From Fusobacterium sp. FSA-380-WT-3A (GTDB lineage: Bacteria; Fusobacteriota; Fusobacteriia; Fusobacteriales; Fusobacteriaceae): 64,000 bases of DNA. Under the pieces are notes generated by a model. That model saw nothing but the letters and a program-made list of their open reading frames with translations. It was not told the origin of the DNA and made no database searches. The stretch covers positions 124,001 to 188,000 of the forward strand of contig NZ_JABAFQ010000002.1 of NCBI RefSeq assembly GCF_012843705.1, written 5' to 3'. The position numbers and the translations under genes were made by a program. Position 1 is the first letter of the stretch; each line of letters starts with the position of its first letter. Of this stretch, positions 1-6,803 are shown in pieces.

Positions 1-999
1 AAATTCATTTTCTTGTTTGTCTAAAATAACATCTGAAACTTCTAATATTGTACTAATTCCCTCTTTTAATATAAGAAGAGCTACTATTATACTAACTATA
101 ATATCAAATATTGGAGAAATATATATAGATAATAATATTCCTATAATTACTCCTGTTGAAGAAAATACATCACTTCTACTGTCTCTAGCATCTGCTATTA
201 AAGCAGAATTTTTAGTTGCTTTTCCTATTTTCATTTTATAAAAATACATTCCATATTTTACAATTATTGAAATAATAGCTAAATAAATTGTAGAAAATTC
301 AGGAATATAAGAATAATCTTTTGAAATAATTTTAAAAATAGAATCCTTTCCTATCTCTATTCCTGTTATTACTACAAATAATCCTACCATTATTCCAATT
401 ACACTTTCTATTTTTTCATGTCCATAAGGATGTTTTTCATCTTTTGGCATATTACTAAAATGTATCCCCAAAAGAATTGCCATAGAACTTATTACATCTG
501 ATAATGAATTAAATCCATCAGCTACTAAGGCATTTGATTTCCCTTTTAATCCTCCAAATATTTTAATTATCGCTAGAAAAATATTGAAAATAATAGAACC
601 TAAAACAACTACTATTCCATCTTTTTTTCTTGAATCTTTTTTTAAATTGTAAAATAATTTTTCTCCATCATATTTAAAACCATATTTTTTTAAAAAAGAT
701 TTTATTTTAGGCTCTTCTCCTGTATATTCTATAACTTCTTTATTATTTTTTTTACTATGATTTATAAAAAAATCTATCAATTTAGTTCCACTTGATTTAT
801 ATCTATCTTCTTCTCTTATAAAAATATTTTCTATTAAGTAACTTTTTTCTTTTTTCCAAGCTGATATATATCCTATTTTTTCAGATTTATCCTCTAATAC
901 AATACACTCAGCATCATTTAAATTACTTTTAAATTTTTCTAACCTTTTAAAAGTATCACTATATTTTACTATATCTTCCCCACTTAAAATTTTATACAT
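1..999 (-). CDS. GNAT-domain/cation diffusion facilitator fusion, predicted Mn2+ exporter (partial, C-terminus off left edge)
   Basis: 333 codons are visible, starting at ATG 999 behind the Shine-Dalgarno GAGGTG (1005-1010); the frame is still open at base 1. Residues about 1-125 look like a small GNAT acetyltransferase fold ending in a typical KKYGFKYDGE strand. From about residue 128 the protein is a CDF membrane transporter. The site-A ligand positions are N164/D168 (ADGFNSLSD) and D273/D277 (ADARDSRSD). That Asn-Asp-Asp-Asp set is known from manganese CDFs such as streptococcal MntE, whereas zinc CDFs use His there, so Mn2+ efflux is inferred. A GNAT domain fused to a CDF is unusual, and its substrate is unknown. 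The CDF assignment is secure; metal and GNAT role are inference. Confidence 0.85.
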   Translation of the reverse strand, partial: MYKILSGEDIVKYSDTFKRLEKFKSNLNDAECIVLEDKSEKIGYISAWKKEKSYLIENIFIREEDRYKSSGTKLIDFFINHSKKNNKEVIEYTGEEPKIKSFLKKYGFKYDGEKLFYNLKKDSRKKDGIVVVLGSIIFNIFLAIIKIFGGLKGKSNALVADGFNSLSDVISSMAILLGIHFSNMPKDEKHPYGHEKIESVIGIMVGLFVVITGIEIGKDSIFKIISKDYSYIPEFSTIYLAIISIIVKYGMYFYKMKIGKATKNSALIADARDSRSDVFSSTGVIIGILLSIYISPIFDIIVSIIVALLILKEGISTILEVSDVILDKQENEF

Positions 1000-1019
1000 T
1001 TTCACACCTCTAAACTTAT

Positions 1020-1046
1020 AAAAAAAAGGAGAAGTTTCCCTCTCCT
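1020..1046 (-). terminator. Intrinsic terminator of the SRP RNA gene
   Basis: On the minus strand AGGAGA (1041-1046) pairs with TCTCCT (1027-1032) across an 8-nt loop, followed by a run of seven T. It lies about 20 nt beyond the predicted mature 3' end of the SRP RNA. Confidence 0.8.
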
Positions 1047-1063
1047 AAATATATTTCTTTAAT

Positions 1064-1176
1064 ACCGCGAAATTAACTTTGAATCCACACCCACAAAAAT
1101 ACCTTAGTGCTGCTTCCTTCCAGACCTGACACGATTCGATATCTTTATGCTATGAACCTCCATTAATTTTCACGGC
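1064..1176 (-). ncRNA. ffs: Signal recognition particle RNA (4.5S type)
   Basis: The minus strand carries the almost invariant SRP domain IV sequence: GTGTCAGGTCTGGAAGGAAG, then CAGCACTAAG, at about 1101-1131. This is the Ffh-binding hairpin with its GGAA tetraloop. The two ends pair with each other (CCGTGAAAATTAA near 1163-1175 with TTAATTTCGCGG near 1064-1075), giving the long rod of a roughly 113-nt small bacterial SRP RNA without an Alu domain. A consensus promoter lies directly upstream and a terminator downstream, so it is an independent transcription unit. Confidence 0.95.
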
Positions 1177-1182
1177 TTAATA

Positions 1183-1211
1183 ATTATATCATAGTTATTC
1201 TCTTCAGTCAA
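1183..1211 (-). promoter_or_regulatory. Sigma-70 promoter of ffs
   Basis: -35 TTGACT (complement of 1206-1211), 17-bp spacer, -10 TATAAT (complement of 1183-1188). Transcription is predicted to start near 1176, exactly where the SRP RNA pairing begins. The near-consensus elements suit a stable RNA gene. Confidence 0.85.
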
Positions 1212-1221
1212 TAAAATTTCT

Positions 1222-1656
1222 TTATTTTTTATTTGAGTGTTTGTTTTCATTAGCTGTTTGCAATCTTTGAATAGCTATTTCCCTAGCTTTTAAATATTGC
1301 TCTTGAGTTATACATTGTTGGGCTTCATATTGAGCTCTTATTTTATCTTTTAAAATTTCTGCTTCAATATCTCCTATTTCATCTATTAGTTTATAAACTT
1401 TATCCCAATTTTTTTCTATTCCTGTTATAAGATATTTGTTTATCTCTAACTCTTTACTTTTTTTATCTAAAATAAGATAATTATACTTGTTTCTAGAATT
1501 ATTTATTATTTCTTTTGCTTTTATTATATTTTCTCTTTTTACTCCCACTTTAGCAAAGTCCTTTTCAGTAATCATTCCTAAACTTTCAAGATTATCTTCT
1601 GAAAAAACTAAAGTTCCAATTATAAAAAATAATGTCAATACACTTCTTTTTAACAT
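1222..1656 (-). CDS. Small secreted helical protein, end of sigma-factor operon
   Basis: 144 residues. The N-terminus is a signal peptide (positive MLKR, hydrophobic stretch, cut probably after VFS near residue 19). The remainder is charged and predicted largely alpha-helical, with many Lys, Glu and Gln. I recognise no family. Size, export and helical content recall Spy/CpxP-like periplasmic stress proteins, but no LTxxQ motif is visible, so this is only an analogy. It is the last gene of the four-gene operon that encodes the ECF sigma factor, 12 nt after the preceding gene, and so may belong to an envelope-stress circuit. Confidence 0.7.
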   Translation of the reverse strand: MLKRSVLTLFFIIGTLVFSEDNLESLGMITEKDFAKVGVKRENIIKAKEIINNSRNKYNYLILDKKSKELEINKYLITGIEKNWDKVYKLIDEIGDIEAEILKDKIRAQYEAQQCITQEQYLKAREIAIQRLQTANENKHSNKK

Positions 1657-1668
1657 TTTTTGCCTCCA

Positions 1669-1992
1669 CTAAGATTGCATATTCACAGCAAAATACTCAT
1701 CTGTTTTTAATTCTGCTCTATCTTGAATATTATTAACATTAAAATAATTATCTATAATATCATTAGTATTTCTATTTCTTATATCTAAATTTTTATATGT
1801 AGATATATTTGCATATTCTCCAATAGTATTAACACTTGTTTCTTTAGAAGGAATAAAATTATAAATAGAACCTGCAAATATTCCTATTATAAAAACTGAC
1901 ATAGTTAAATATGATTTTCTTTTATTTTTTTGTTGTTCTTCCTTTAATAGTGTTTTATATATATTTACTCTTACTCTCTCTTTAGGTGACAT
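1669..1992 (-). CDS. Small single-pass membrane protein, candidate anti-sigma factor
   Basis: 107 residues. About 27 basic cytoplasmic residues (MSPKERVRVNIY...) precede one transmembrane segment (about 28-46, YLTMSVFIIGIFAGSIYNFI) and an Asn/Asp-rich outer segment of about 60 residues. The gene starts one nucleotide after the sigma factor stop, and its Shine-Dalgarno GAGGAGGAA is embedded in the sigma factor's terminal Glu codons. That suggests translational coupling. A membrane protein directly behind an ECF sigma gene is usually the anti-sigma factor. No zinc-binding HxxxCxxC motif is present, so the role is inferred from position only. Confidence 0.7.
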   Translation of the reverse strand: MSPKERVRVNIYKTLLKEEQQKNKRKSYLTMSVFIIGIFAGSIYNFIPSKETSVNTIGEYANISTYKNLDIRNRNTNDIIDNYFNVNNIQDRAELKTDEYFAVNMQS

Positions 1993-1993
1993 T

Positions 1994-2443
1994 TTATTCC
2001 TCCTCTAAATTTTTTAAAGCTTTATAATATATAGATTTTATTGTTGATATATTTCTCCCTTTAAGCTCAGATATTTCTCTTAATTTATATCCATAAACAT
2101 CTTTCAATAATAATATTTCTCTCTCTTCTTTACTTAGTTTTTTTAAATTTTCTTGAATAATCATAGGGCTATTTAAATCTGTTCCATCTTCTATATTCAG
2201 TATCTCTTCATTCAACTCTAAATCTATTTTTTTCTTTCTAAAGAAATCATAAGTTTTATTAATAGCTATCCTATATATCCAAGTATAAATTTTACTGTCT
2301 GCTCTAAACTTAGATAAATTTTTATATACACTCACAAATACTTCTTGAGTTATATCTTCTGCATCTTCTGCATTTTTTACTGAGCTTAGGATTTTATAAT
2401 AAATACGATCGAAATATTCATCATATATTTGATCAAAATCCAT
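1994..2443 (-). CDS. rpoE: ECF RNA polymerase sigma factor (RpoE-like)
   Basis: About 149 residues from ATG 2443. That start is preceded by a strong AGGGGGAGAG Shine-Dalgarno and is preferred over an in-frame ATG at 2479, which overlaps the upstream gene. Sigma region 2 is clear (DFDQIYDEYFDRIYYKILSS, then DAEDITQEVFVSVYKNL, then YTWIYRIAINKTYDFFRKKK), followed by a region 4 helix-turn-helix (LSKEEREILLLKDVYGY, ELKGRNISTIKSIYYKALKNL). The operon is lipoprotein, sigma, small membrane protein, secreted protein. In Fusobacterium nucleatum an ECF sigma-E controls an oxygen/envelope stress response that includes an sRNA; orthology is plausible but not shown here. Confidence 0.9.
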   Translation of the reverse strand: MDFDQIYDEYFDRIYYKILSSVKNAEDAEDITQEVFVSVYKNLSKFRADSKIYTWIYRIAINKTYDFFRKKKIDLELNEEILNIEDGTDLNSPMIIQENLKKLSKEEREILLLKDVYGYKLREISELKGRNISTIKSIYYKALKNLEEE

Positions 2444-2469
2444 CTCTCTCCCCCTATATTCAGTTTTAT

Positions 2470-2910
2470 TTATTTCCATCCTTTTCCTACTTGAAATTCT
2501 ACTCTGCAGTTATTACCTTTAATATCTATAACTTTATCCTCTGTCATATTGATTCTTCTTACTGTCTCATAATCATTATAATATCCACCACTTCCACCAT
2601 CATCATCATCTAAAGAATCTCTTGAAAATAGAAGTGATATTCTGTATTTTTCTTCTTCTGTATATCTGAACCAATATTTTCCTTCTTTTACATAATATTT
2701 TACTCCTGGTTTTATTTGAACATTATCTAAATATACATGTCTTGTATATTGTGGGTCATAATTTACTTGAAATAAATATCTATCCTCTTGCTTTTCTAAT
2801 CCAATTTCTTGATTATACTCTTTTGGCAAAAATGGGTCTAGCGCCTTACAACCAGATATACTCAAACTTAATAACATAGCTGTTAATAAAATCCCTGATT
2901 TTATTTTCAT
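2470..2910 (-). CDS. Lipoprotein, first gene of sigma-factor operon
   Basis: 146 residues with a type II signal peptide and lipobox SISGC (Cys at about 21). The mature part is beta-rich: a segment with PGVKYYVKEGKYWFRYTEEE suggests a small barrel or sandwich, followed by an acidic/glycine loop (DDDDGGSGGYYND). No family recognised. Its end overlaps the region just upstream of the sigma factor start, so the two are co-transcribed. It could be a surface sensor or target of the sigma system. Confidence 0.75.
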   Translation of the reverse strand: MKIKSGILLTAMLLSLSISGCKALDPFLPKEYNQEIGLEKQEDRYLFQVNYDPQYTRHVYLDNVQIKPGVKYYVKEGKYWFRYTEEEKYRISLLFSRDSLDDDDGGSGGYYNDYETVRRINMTEDKVIDIKGNNCRVEFQVGKGWK

Positions 2911-2983
2911 TTTTTTCTCCTAAAATCAATTTTTTTTATGAATTTAATCTTTTGACTAATTTTTTTTTAATTTTGTTTAATAA

Positions 2984-4027
2984 TTATAAAATTTCATTTA
3001 ACATATTTCTTAATTCAGGAATAATATCTTCTTCTTTTACTTTTTTTATAATTTCTCCTTTTTTAAATAAAAGAGCCTCTCCTTTTCCACCAGCAACTCC
3101 TATATCTGCTTCTTTTGATTCCCCTGGTCCATTAACAATACAACCCATTACAGCAATTTTTATATTTTTTTGTATATTTCCAAATTCTTTTTCTACTTGT
3201 TTAGCAAGCCCTATTAAATCAATTTGAGTTCTTCCACATGTAGGACATGAAATTATTTCTACTCCTTTTCTCAATCCTAATACTTTTAATATTTCTTTTG
3301 CCACTTTTATTTCTTCAACAGGATTTTCTGTTAAAGATACTCTTATAGTATTTCCTATCCCATCAACTAAGAGACTTCCTATTCCAATAGCTGATTTTAT
3401 ACTTCCCTGAAATTCTGTTCCAGCTTCAGTAACTCCTAAATGTAATGGATAATCTACTAAATTAGAAATTTTTCTATATGCCTCTACCATCATTCCAACA
3501 TTACTTGCTTTTAAAGAAATTATTATATTATGATAATCATATTTTTCTATAAGTTTTATATGATACATAGCACTTTCAACCATTCCATCAGCAGTAACTT
3601 TTCCATATTTTTCTAAAATTTTCTTTTCAATAGAGCCACTATTAACTCCTATTCTAATAGGAATATTTAGTTTTTTTGCTTTTTCTACAACTAATTTTAC
3701 CTTTTCATCATCACCAATATTTCCAGGATTTATTCTTAATTTATCAATTCCATTTTCCATAGCTTTCAATGCTAATTTATAATCAAAATGTATATCTGCC
3801 ACTAAAGGAATATTTATTTTTTCTTTTATAGATTTTATAGCTTCTGCTGCTTTTTCTGTATTTACAGTTATTCTTACTAATTCACATCCAGCTTTTTCTA
3901 ACTCCTTTATCTGATTAATAGTTCTTTCTATATCCTCTGTCGGAGTATTAGTCATTGATTGAATTACAATAGAATTCTCTCCTCCTATATATATATTTCC
4001 TACTTTTATTTCTCTTGTTTTTTTCAT
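2984..4027 (-). CDS. ispG: 4-hydroxy-3-methylbut-2-enyl-diphosphate synthase
   Basis: 347 residues, the normal short bacterial form. It converts methylerythritol cyclodiphosphate to HMBPP in the MEP isoprenoid pathway using a [4Fe-4S] cluster. The TIM-barrel N-terminus has the family sequences [19 protein letters not shown] and [11 protein letters not shown]. The C-terminal cluster domain shows [11 protein letters not shown] (Cys near 260 and 263) and [10 protein letters not shown] (Cys near 295). Start ATG 4027 follows GAGGTG. It appears monocistronic, with the putative sRNA array starting 88 bp upstream on the opposite strand. Confidence 0.97.
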   Translation of the reverse strand: MKKTREIKVGNIYIGGENSIVIQSMTNTPTEDIERTINQIKELEKAGCELVRITVNTEKAAEAIKSIKEKINIPLVADIHFDYKLALKAMENGIDKLRINPGNIGDDEKVKLVVEKAKKLNIPIRIGVNSGSIEKKILEKYGKVTADGMVESAMYHIKLIEKYDYHNIIISLKASNVGMMVEAYRKISNLVDYPLHLGVTEAGTEFQGSIKSAIGIGSLLVDGIGNTIRVSLTENPVEEIKVAKEILKVLGLRKGVEIISCPTCGRTQIDLIGLAKQVEKEFGNIQKNIKIAVMGCIVNGPGESKEADIGVAGGKGEALLFKKGEIIKKVKEEDIIPELRNMLNEIL

Positions 4028-4114
4028 TAAATATTCACCTCAAAATATTAATTAACACAAAAGTATTTTATCATATATAATTCAATATTTAAAGTTTATA
4101 CTATAAATTTACCT

Positions 4115-4147
4115 TGACATATTTCTGACACTACATACATATATAAT
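4115..4147 (+). promoter_or_regulatory. Promoter and activator boxes of sRNA unit 1
   Basis: TGACA at 4115-4119 and 4126-4130 (11-bp period), then 11 bp and TATAAT at 4142-4147. There is no -35 element at normal distance; the second box occupies that place. This is the arrangement of promoters driven by response regulators that bind direct repeats. Confidence 0.6.
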
Positions 4148-4153
4148 CAATTT

Positions 4154-4226
4154 ATCATAATATTTTCCCAATTAATTATCATAAAAAAGAAGTTATTTTC
4201 AAAAAATGAAAACAACTTCTTTTTTA
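4154..4226 (+). ncRNA. Putative small RNA 1 of tandem array
   Basis: Predicted start near 4154, seven bases past TATAAT. The transcript would be about 72 nt: conserved 5' block ATCATAATATTTTCCC, an A/T-rich linker, then a terminator with AAGAAGTT (4187-4194) pairing AACTTCTT (4214-4221), an inner TTTTC/GAAAA extension and a T run. No start codon with a ribosome-binding site is visible, so a non-coding product is inferred. Expression is unproven. Confidence 0.6.
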
Positions 4227-4249
4227 TTTTAATTTTTATATTTTTTGTT

Positions 4250-4282
4250 TGCCATTTTTGTGACACATTGTTCTTTTATAAT
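4250..4282 (+). promoter_or_regulatory. Promoter and activator boxes of sRNA unit 2
   Basis: TGCCA at 4250-4254 (one mismatch to the other units) and TGACA at 4261-4265, then 11 bp and TATAAT at 4277-4282. Spacing is identical to units 1 and 3. Confidence 0.6.
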
Positions 4283-4288
4283 TAATTC

Positions 4289-4356
4289 ATCATAATATTT
4301 TCCCCATTAGTTATAATAAAAAAGGAGCTATCCCCCAATAATAGCTTCTTTTTTTA
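4289..4356 (+). ncRNA. Putative small RNA 2 of tandem array
   Basis: Predicted transcript of about 67 nt with the same 16-nt 5' block (4289-4304). Its terminator is a 10-bp stem, AAGGAGCTAT (4322-4331) with ATAGCTTCTT (4341-4350), around a C-rich loop CCCCCAATA and followed by T8. The stem sequence is unrelated to that of unit 1, but the layout is the same. Confidence 0.6.
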
Positions 4357-4372
4357 TTTATTTTTTTATTAT

Positions 4373-4405
4373 TGACATATTTCTGACATATTACTCCTTT
4401 ATAAT
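4373..4405 (+). promoter_or_regulatory. Promoter and activator boxes of sRNA unit 3
   Basis: TGACA at 4373-4377 and 4384-4388, then 11 bp and TATAAT at 4400-4405. The 16 bases TGACATATTTCTGACA are identical to those in unit 1. Confidence 0.6.
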
Positions 4406-4411
4406 TAATCT

Positions 4412-4475
4412 ATCATAATATTTTCCCATTAATTTTTATGATTTGGAACCGTTTTCCCAGACGGTTCCTTTTCAT
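4412..4475 (+). ncRNA. Putative small RNA 3 of tandem array
   Basis: Predicted transcript of about 65-70 nt starting with the shared block (4412-4427). It ends in a perfect 8-bp stem, GGAACCGT (4445-4452) with ACGGTTCC (4461-4468), with loop TTTCCCAG and a T-rich tail running into the 3' end of the convergent gene at 4482. That hairpin also stops plus-strand transcription before the minus-strand neighbour. Confidence 0.6.
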
Positions 4476-4481
4476 TTTTTG

Positions 4482-5510
4482 TTATAAATTTAGTTTTAAA
4501 TCTCCTTTTTTTATTAATCCTTTTTTTCTCATTACTACGGATATCATTATAGTTAAAATCGCTGGTAAAATAAAATGTAATAAAAGTATAGTCAAATATA
4601 ATTTTACTCCTCCTCTTCCTATTTCTTCCATAGTACCTATTGTTGCTATTTGTCCTACAAAACCACAACTTCCCATTCCAGAACCTATAGGGCTATTCTC
4701 CATTTTAAATATTATTGTCGAAACTGGTCCTAAAATTGCTGAAGCCATTGTTGGTGGTATCCAAATTTTCCAATTTTTTATAATATTACTCATTTGTAAC
4801 ATTGAAGTTCCTAATCCTTGAGCTGCTAATCCACCCCAACTATTTTCTCTAAAACTCATTACAGCAAAACCAACCATTTGACAACAACATCCAATTGTTG
4901 CTGCTCCTCCAGCTAATCCACTAAGTTGTAACATCATACATATAGCAGCACTACTTATTGGTAATGTTAAAGCTATTCCAACTAAGACTGATATAAATAT
5001 TCCCATATAAAATGGTTGTAATTCTGTTGCAATCATTATTAAATTTCCAAAATAAGCCATAAATTTAGAGATACTTGGCCCTATAATTTCTCCTACTAAC
5101 ATTCCTGATATTATTGTTATTGAGGGAGTTAATATAATATCTATTTTTGTTTCTTTTGATATTAATTTTCCTATCTCAACACCTACTATTGTTCCTATAA
5201 AAGCTCCTACTGGTCCTCCAACTTTATTTCCAAATGCCCCTACTATTGTTGAAGCAAATAATACTAAGCTAGGAGCTTTTAATCCATAAGCTATAGCTAC
5301 TCCTATAGCCGCTCCTGTCATACTCATAGCTAAAGGAGCTACCTCATTAACTAGATATGATATATTAAATTTACTTCCTATTGTTTTTAAAATAGTTCCT
5401 ACTAATAAAGAAGAAAAAAGCCCCATAGCCATATTACTCATAGCGCTTATTAAATATCTTTCTGTACTAAATATAACATCTTTCTTTTTGCAAAATTCCT
5501 TTAATCTCAT
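4482..5510 (-). CDS. PfoR-like PTS EIIC-family membrane protein
   Basis: 342 residues, about ten hydrophobic segments with many Gly/Ala/Ser helices, for example GAAIGVAIAYGLKAPSLVLF and VGGPVGAFIGTIVGVEIGKL. It matches the EIIC-like membrane family that includes the clostridial protein PfoR. These proteins have no attached EIIA/EIIB domains, and their transport substrate is not established. No EIIA/EIIB gene is nearby. Start ATG 5510 follows AGGAGAAAGAA. A perfect inverted repeat in the leader (5537-5558) suggests specific control. Confidence 0.75.
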   Translation of the reverse strand: MRLKEFCKKKDVIFSTERYLISAMSNMAMGLFSSLLVGTILKTIGSKFNISYLVNEVAPLAMSMTGAAIGVAIAYGLKAPSLVLFASTIVGAFGNKVGGPVGAFIGTIVGVEIGKLISKETKIDIILTPSITIISGMLVGEIIGPSISKFMAYFGNLIMIATELQPFYMGIFISVLVGIALTLPISSAAICMMLQLSGLAGGAATIGCCCQMVGFAVMSFRENSWGGLAAQGLGTSMLQMSNIIKNWKIWIPPTMASAILGPVSTIIFKMENSPIGSGMGSCGFVGQIATIGTMEEIGRGGVKLYLTILLLHFILPAILTIMISVVMRKKGLIKKGDLKLNL

Positions 5511-5536
5511 TTCTTTCTCCTGTTTACATAATTTTA

Positions 5537-5558
5537 TTTATATGTCTTGTCATATAAA
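5537..5558 (-). promoter_or_regulatory. Inverted repeat in leader of the PfoR-like gene, possible operator
   Basis: Perfect 8-bp inverted repeat TTTATATG, 6-bp spacer, CATATAAA. It lies a few bases downstream of the predicted transcription start and about 16 bp before the Shine-Dalgarno. It could be a repressor operator or an mRNA hairpin; A/T-rich palindromes also arise by chance. Confidence 0.5.
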
Positions 5559-5569
5559 ATACAGATAAT

Positions 5570-5598
5570 ATTATATATTTTTTTTAAAATTTTTGCAA
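5570..5598 (-). promoter_or_regulatory. Promoter of the PfoR-like gene
   Basis: -35 TTGCAA (5593-5598), 17-bp spacer, -10 TATAAT (complement of 5570-5575). Start predicted near 5563, placing the inverted repeat at about +5 to +26. Confidence 0.65.
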
Positions 5599-5645
5599 AC
5601 ATTTATTTAATTTTTTATGTTAATAGAAAAATATAATTTCTCAAA

Positions 5646-5678
5646 TAAAAAAGAGGCACCTATATTCTTTGATACCTC
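5646..5678 (-). terminator. Terminator of the miaB-rho-M23 operon
   Basis: Minus-strand stem GAGGTATC (5671-5678) with GGTGCCTC (5653-5660), including G-U pairs, followed by six T. Confidence 0.75.
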
Positions 5679-5690
5679 TCTTTTATAAAA

Positions 5691-6803
5691 TTATTTTCTT
5701 AAAAATTCCATAGGATTTAAAGTTTTTCCATTTTTTCTAACTTCAAAATGAAGATGTGGTCCTGTAACTCTTCCTGTCATTCCACTTTCCCCTATTATTT
5801 GTCCTTGCTGTATTTTTTGTCCTTTTTTTACATTTATTTTATTTAAATGAGCATATCTTGTCTCATATCCATCTGAATGCTTTATTTTTACTAAATTTCC
5901 ATATCCTCCTGCTACACCAGCAAAAGTAACTTCTCCCCTTTTTGCTGCATAAACAGGAACATATCTTGCTACTAAATCTACTCCTGAATGAAGTATATAT
6001 CTTTTAAGAACAGGATGAAACCTATTTCCATAAGGACTTGTAATTCCTTTATATTTTACAGGCATCACAAATTTTTCTCCTAAATTTTTTAAAGAATTTA
6101 TATCTGGATTTTTTAAAAATAATTCATCCCCTATTACTAAAATATCATTTTTTAAATTATTATACTTCCTTATTGTTTCAACATTAACTTTATATTTACT
6201 AGCTAAATCATACAAAGTATCACCTGATTTAATTTTATAAAATATTCCATTTACAGTAGATAAAATTATTTTTTGTCCAACATATATTGTCGAACCAAGT
6301 TTAGGATTATTTTCTCTTATAATTGAAATACTTTGTGAAAACATTTCTGCTATTTCACTTAAATTATCTCCAGATTTAACTGTATATTCCATTTTTCCAA
6401 CTATATCATTTTCTCTTTTAGTATAAAATTCATCTTTAAAACTTTTAAAAGAATCTTTTGGAATATCTTTTTTTTCTTCAATATTTTCATTTTTATCTTC
6501 TATTTGTATTTCCTCTACTTCTTTAGTTTTTAAATTATAGTTTCTTTTTATTGTAAAATAATTTCTTCCTAAAACAGAAAATACATCCTCTATATTATTA
6601 TTAGATTCTTTTTGATAATATTCTGTAAATTCTGAAGTATTTACTACTTCTTTACTAAATGGCTTTAAAAATAAATTAATAATAAAAAGATTCATTAAAA
6701 TAAAAAATCCTGTAACAATTAAGGCATCTTTATTTCTTAAAGTTTTTTTTGTTTTTGCTGAAGTTACTGTCTGATAAAAATTGTTATTTCTTTTAGTTCT
6801 CAT
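5691..6803 (-). CDS. LysM/M23-family envelope metallopeptidase
   Basis: 370 residues. There is a cytoplasmic N-terminus, one membrane anchor (about 28-47), a Lys/Glu-rich linker, two LysM peptidoglycan-binding repeats (about 140-185 and 190-235) and a C-terminal M23 (LytM) domain. Zinc ligands are visible in HSGVD (about 271-275) and HLHFE (about 351-355), so it is probably an active endopeptidase cutting peptidoglycan cross-links, unlike degenerate EnvC/NlpD activators. The start codon overlaps the rho stop by one base (TAATG), so translation is coupled to rho. Confidence 0.9.
   Translation of the reverse strand: MRTKRNNNFYQTVTSAKTKKTLRNKDALIVTGFFILMNLFIINLFLKPFSKEVVNTSEFTEYYQKESNNNIEDVFSVLGRNYFTIKRNYNLKTKEVEEIQIEDKNENIEEKKDIPKDSFKSFKDEFYTKRENDIVGKMEYTVKSGDNLSEIAEMFSQSISIIRENNPKLGSTIYVGQKIILSTVNGIFYKIKSGDTLYDLASKYKVNVETIRKYNNLKNDILVIGDELFLKNPDINSLKNLGEKFVMPVKYKGITSPYGNRFHPVLKRYILHSGVDLVARYVPVYAAKRGEVTFAGVAGGYGNLVKIKHSDGYETRYAHLNKINVKKGQKIQQGQIIGESGMTGRVTGPHLHFEVRKNGKTLNPMEFLRK

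Larger units (their letters stand above)
4115..4427 (+). repeat. Three-copy direct repeat forming tandem sRNA units
   Basis: Three units begin at 4115, 4250 and 4373 (spacings 135 and 123 bp). Each contains, at identical spacing, TGACA or TGCCA, 6 bp, TGACA, 11 bp, TATAAT, 6 bp, then the identical 16-mer ATCATAATATTTTCCC (4154-4169, 4289-4304, 4412-4427). After this block the units diverge, and each runs into its own terminator hairpin. Conservation confined to promoter and transcript 5' end, with divergent terminators, indicates old duplications kept by selection on regulation and on the RNA 5' end. Confidence 0.85.

Noticed and set aside
4369-4396. Minus-strand six-codon frame with AAGGAG in unit 3
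   Set aside because: Not preserved in units 1 and 2, so probably a by-product of the TGACA boxes.
4372-4405. TTGACA to TATAAT in units 1 and 3 as an ordinary sigma-70 promoter
   Set aside because: Spacer is 22 bp, too long, and unit 2 lacks TTGACA. The constant TGACA-N11-TATAAT spacing fits an activator-dependent promoter better.
4115-4427. Three spaced repeats considered as a CRISPR or insertion element remnant
   Set aside because: Only three units with spacings of 135 and 123 bp. Conservation is limited to promoter and transcript start, and each unit ends in a terminator; no cas genes or terminal repeats.
4429-4668. 79-codon minus-strand frame overlapping the end of the PfoR-like gene
   Set aside because: Different frame of a recognised gene and overlaps the sRNA 3 terminator; composition of random Asn/Arg/Lys.
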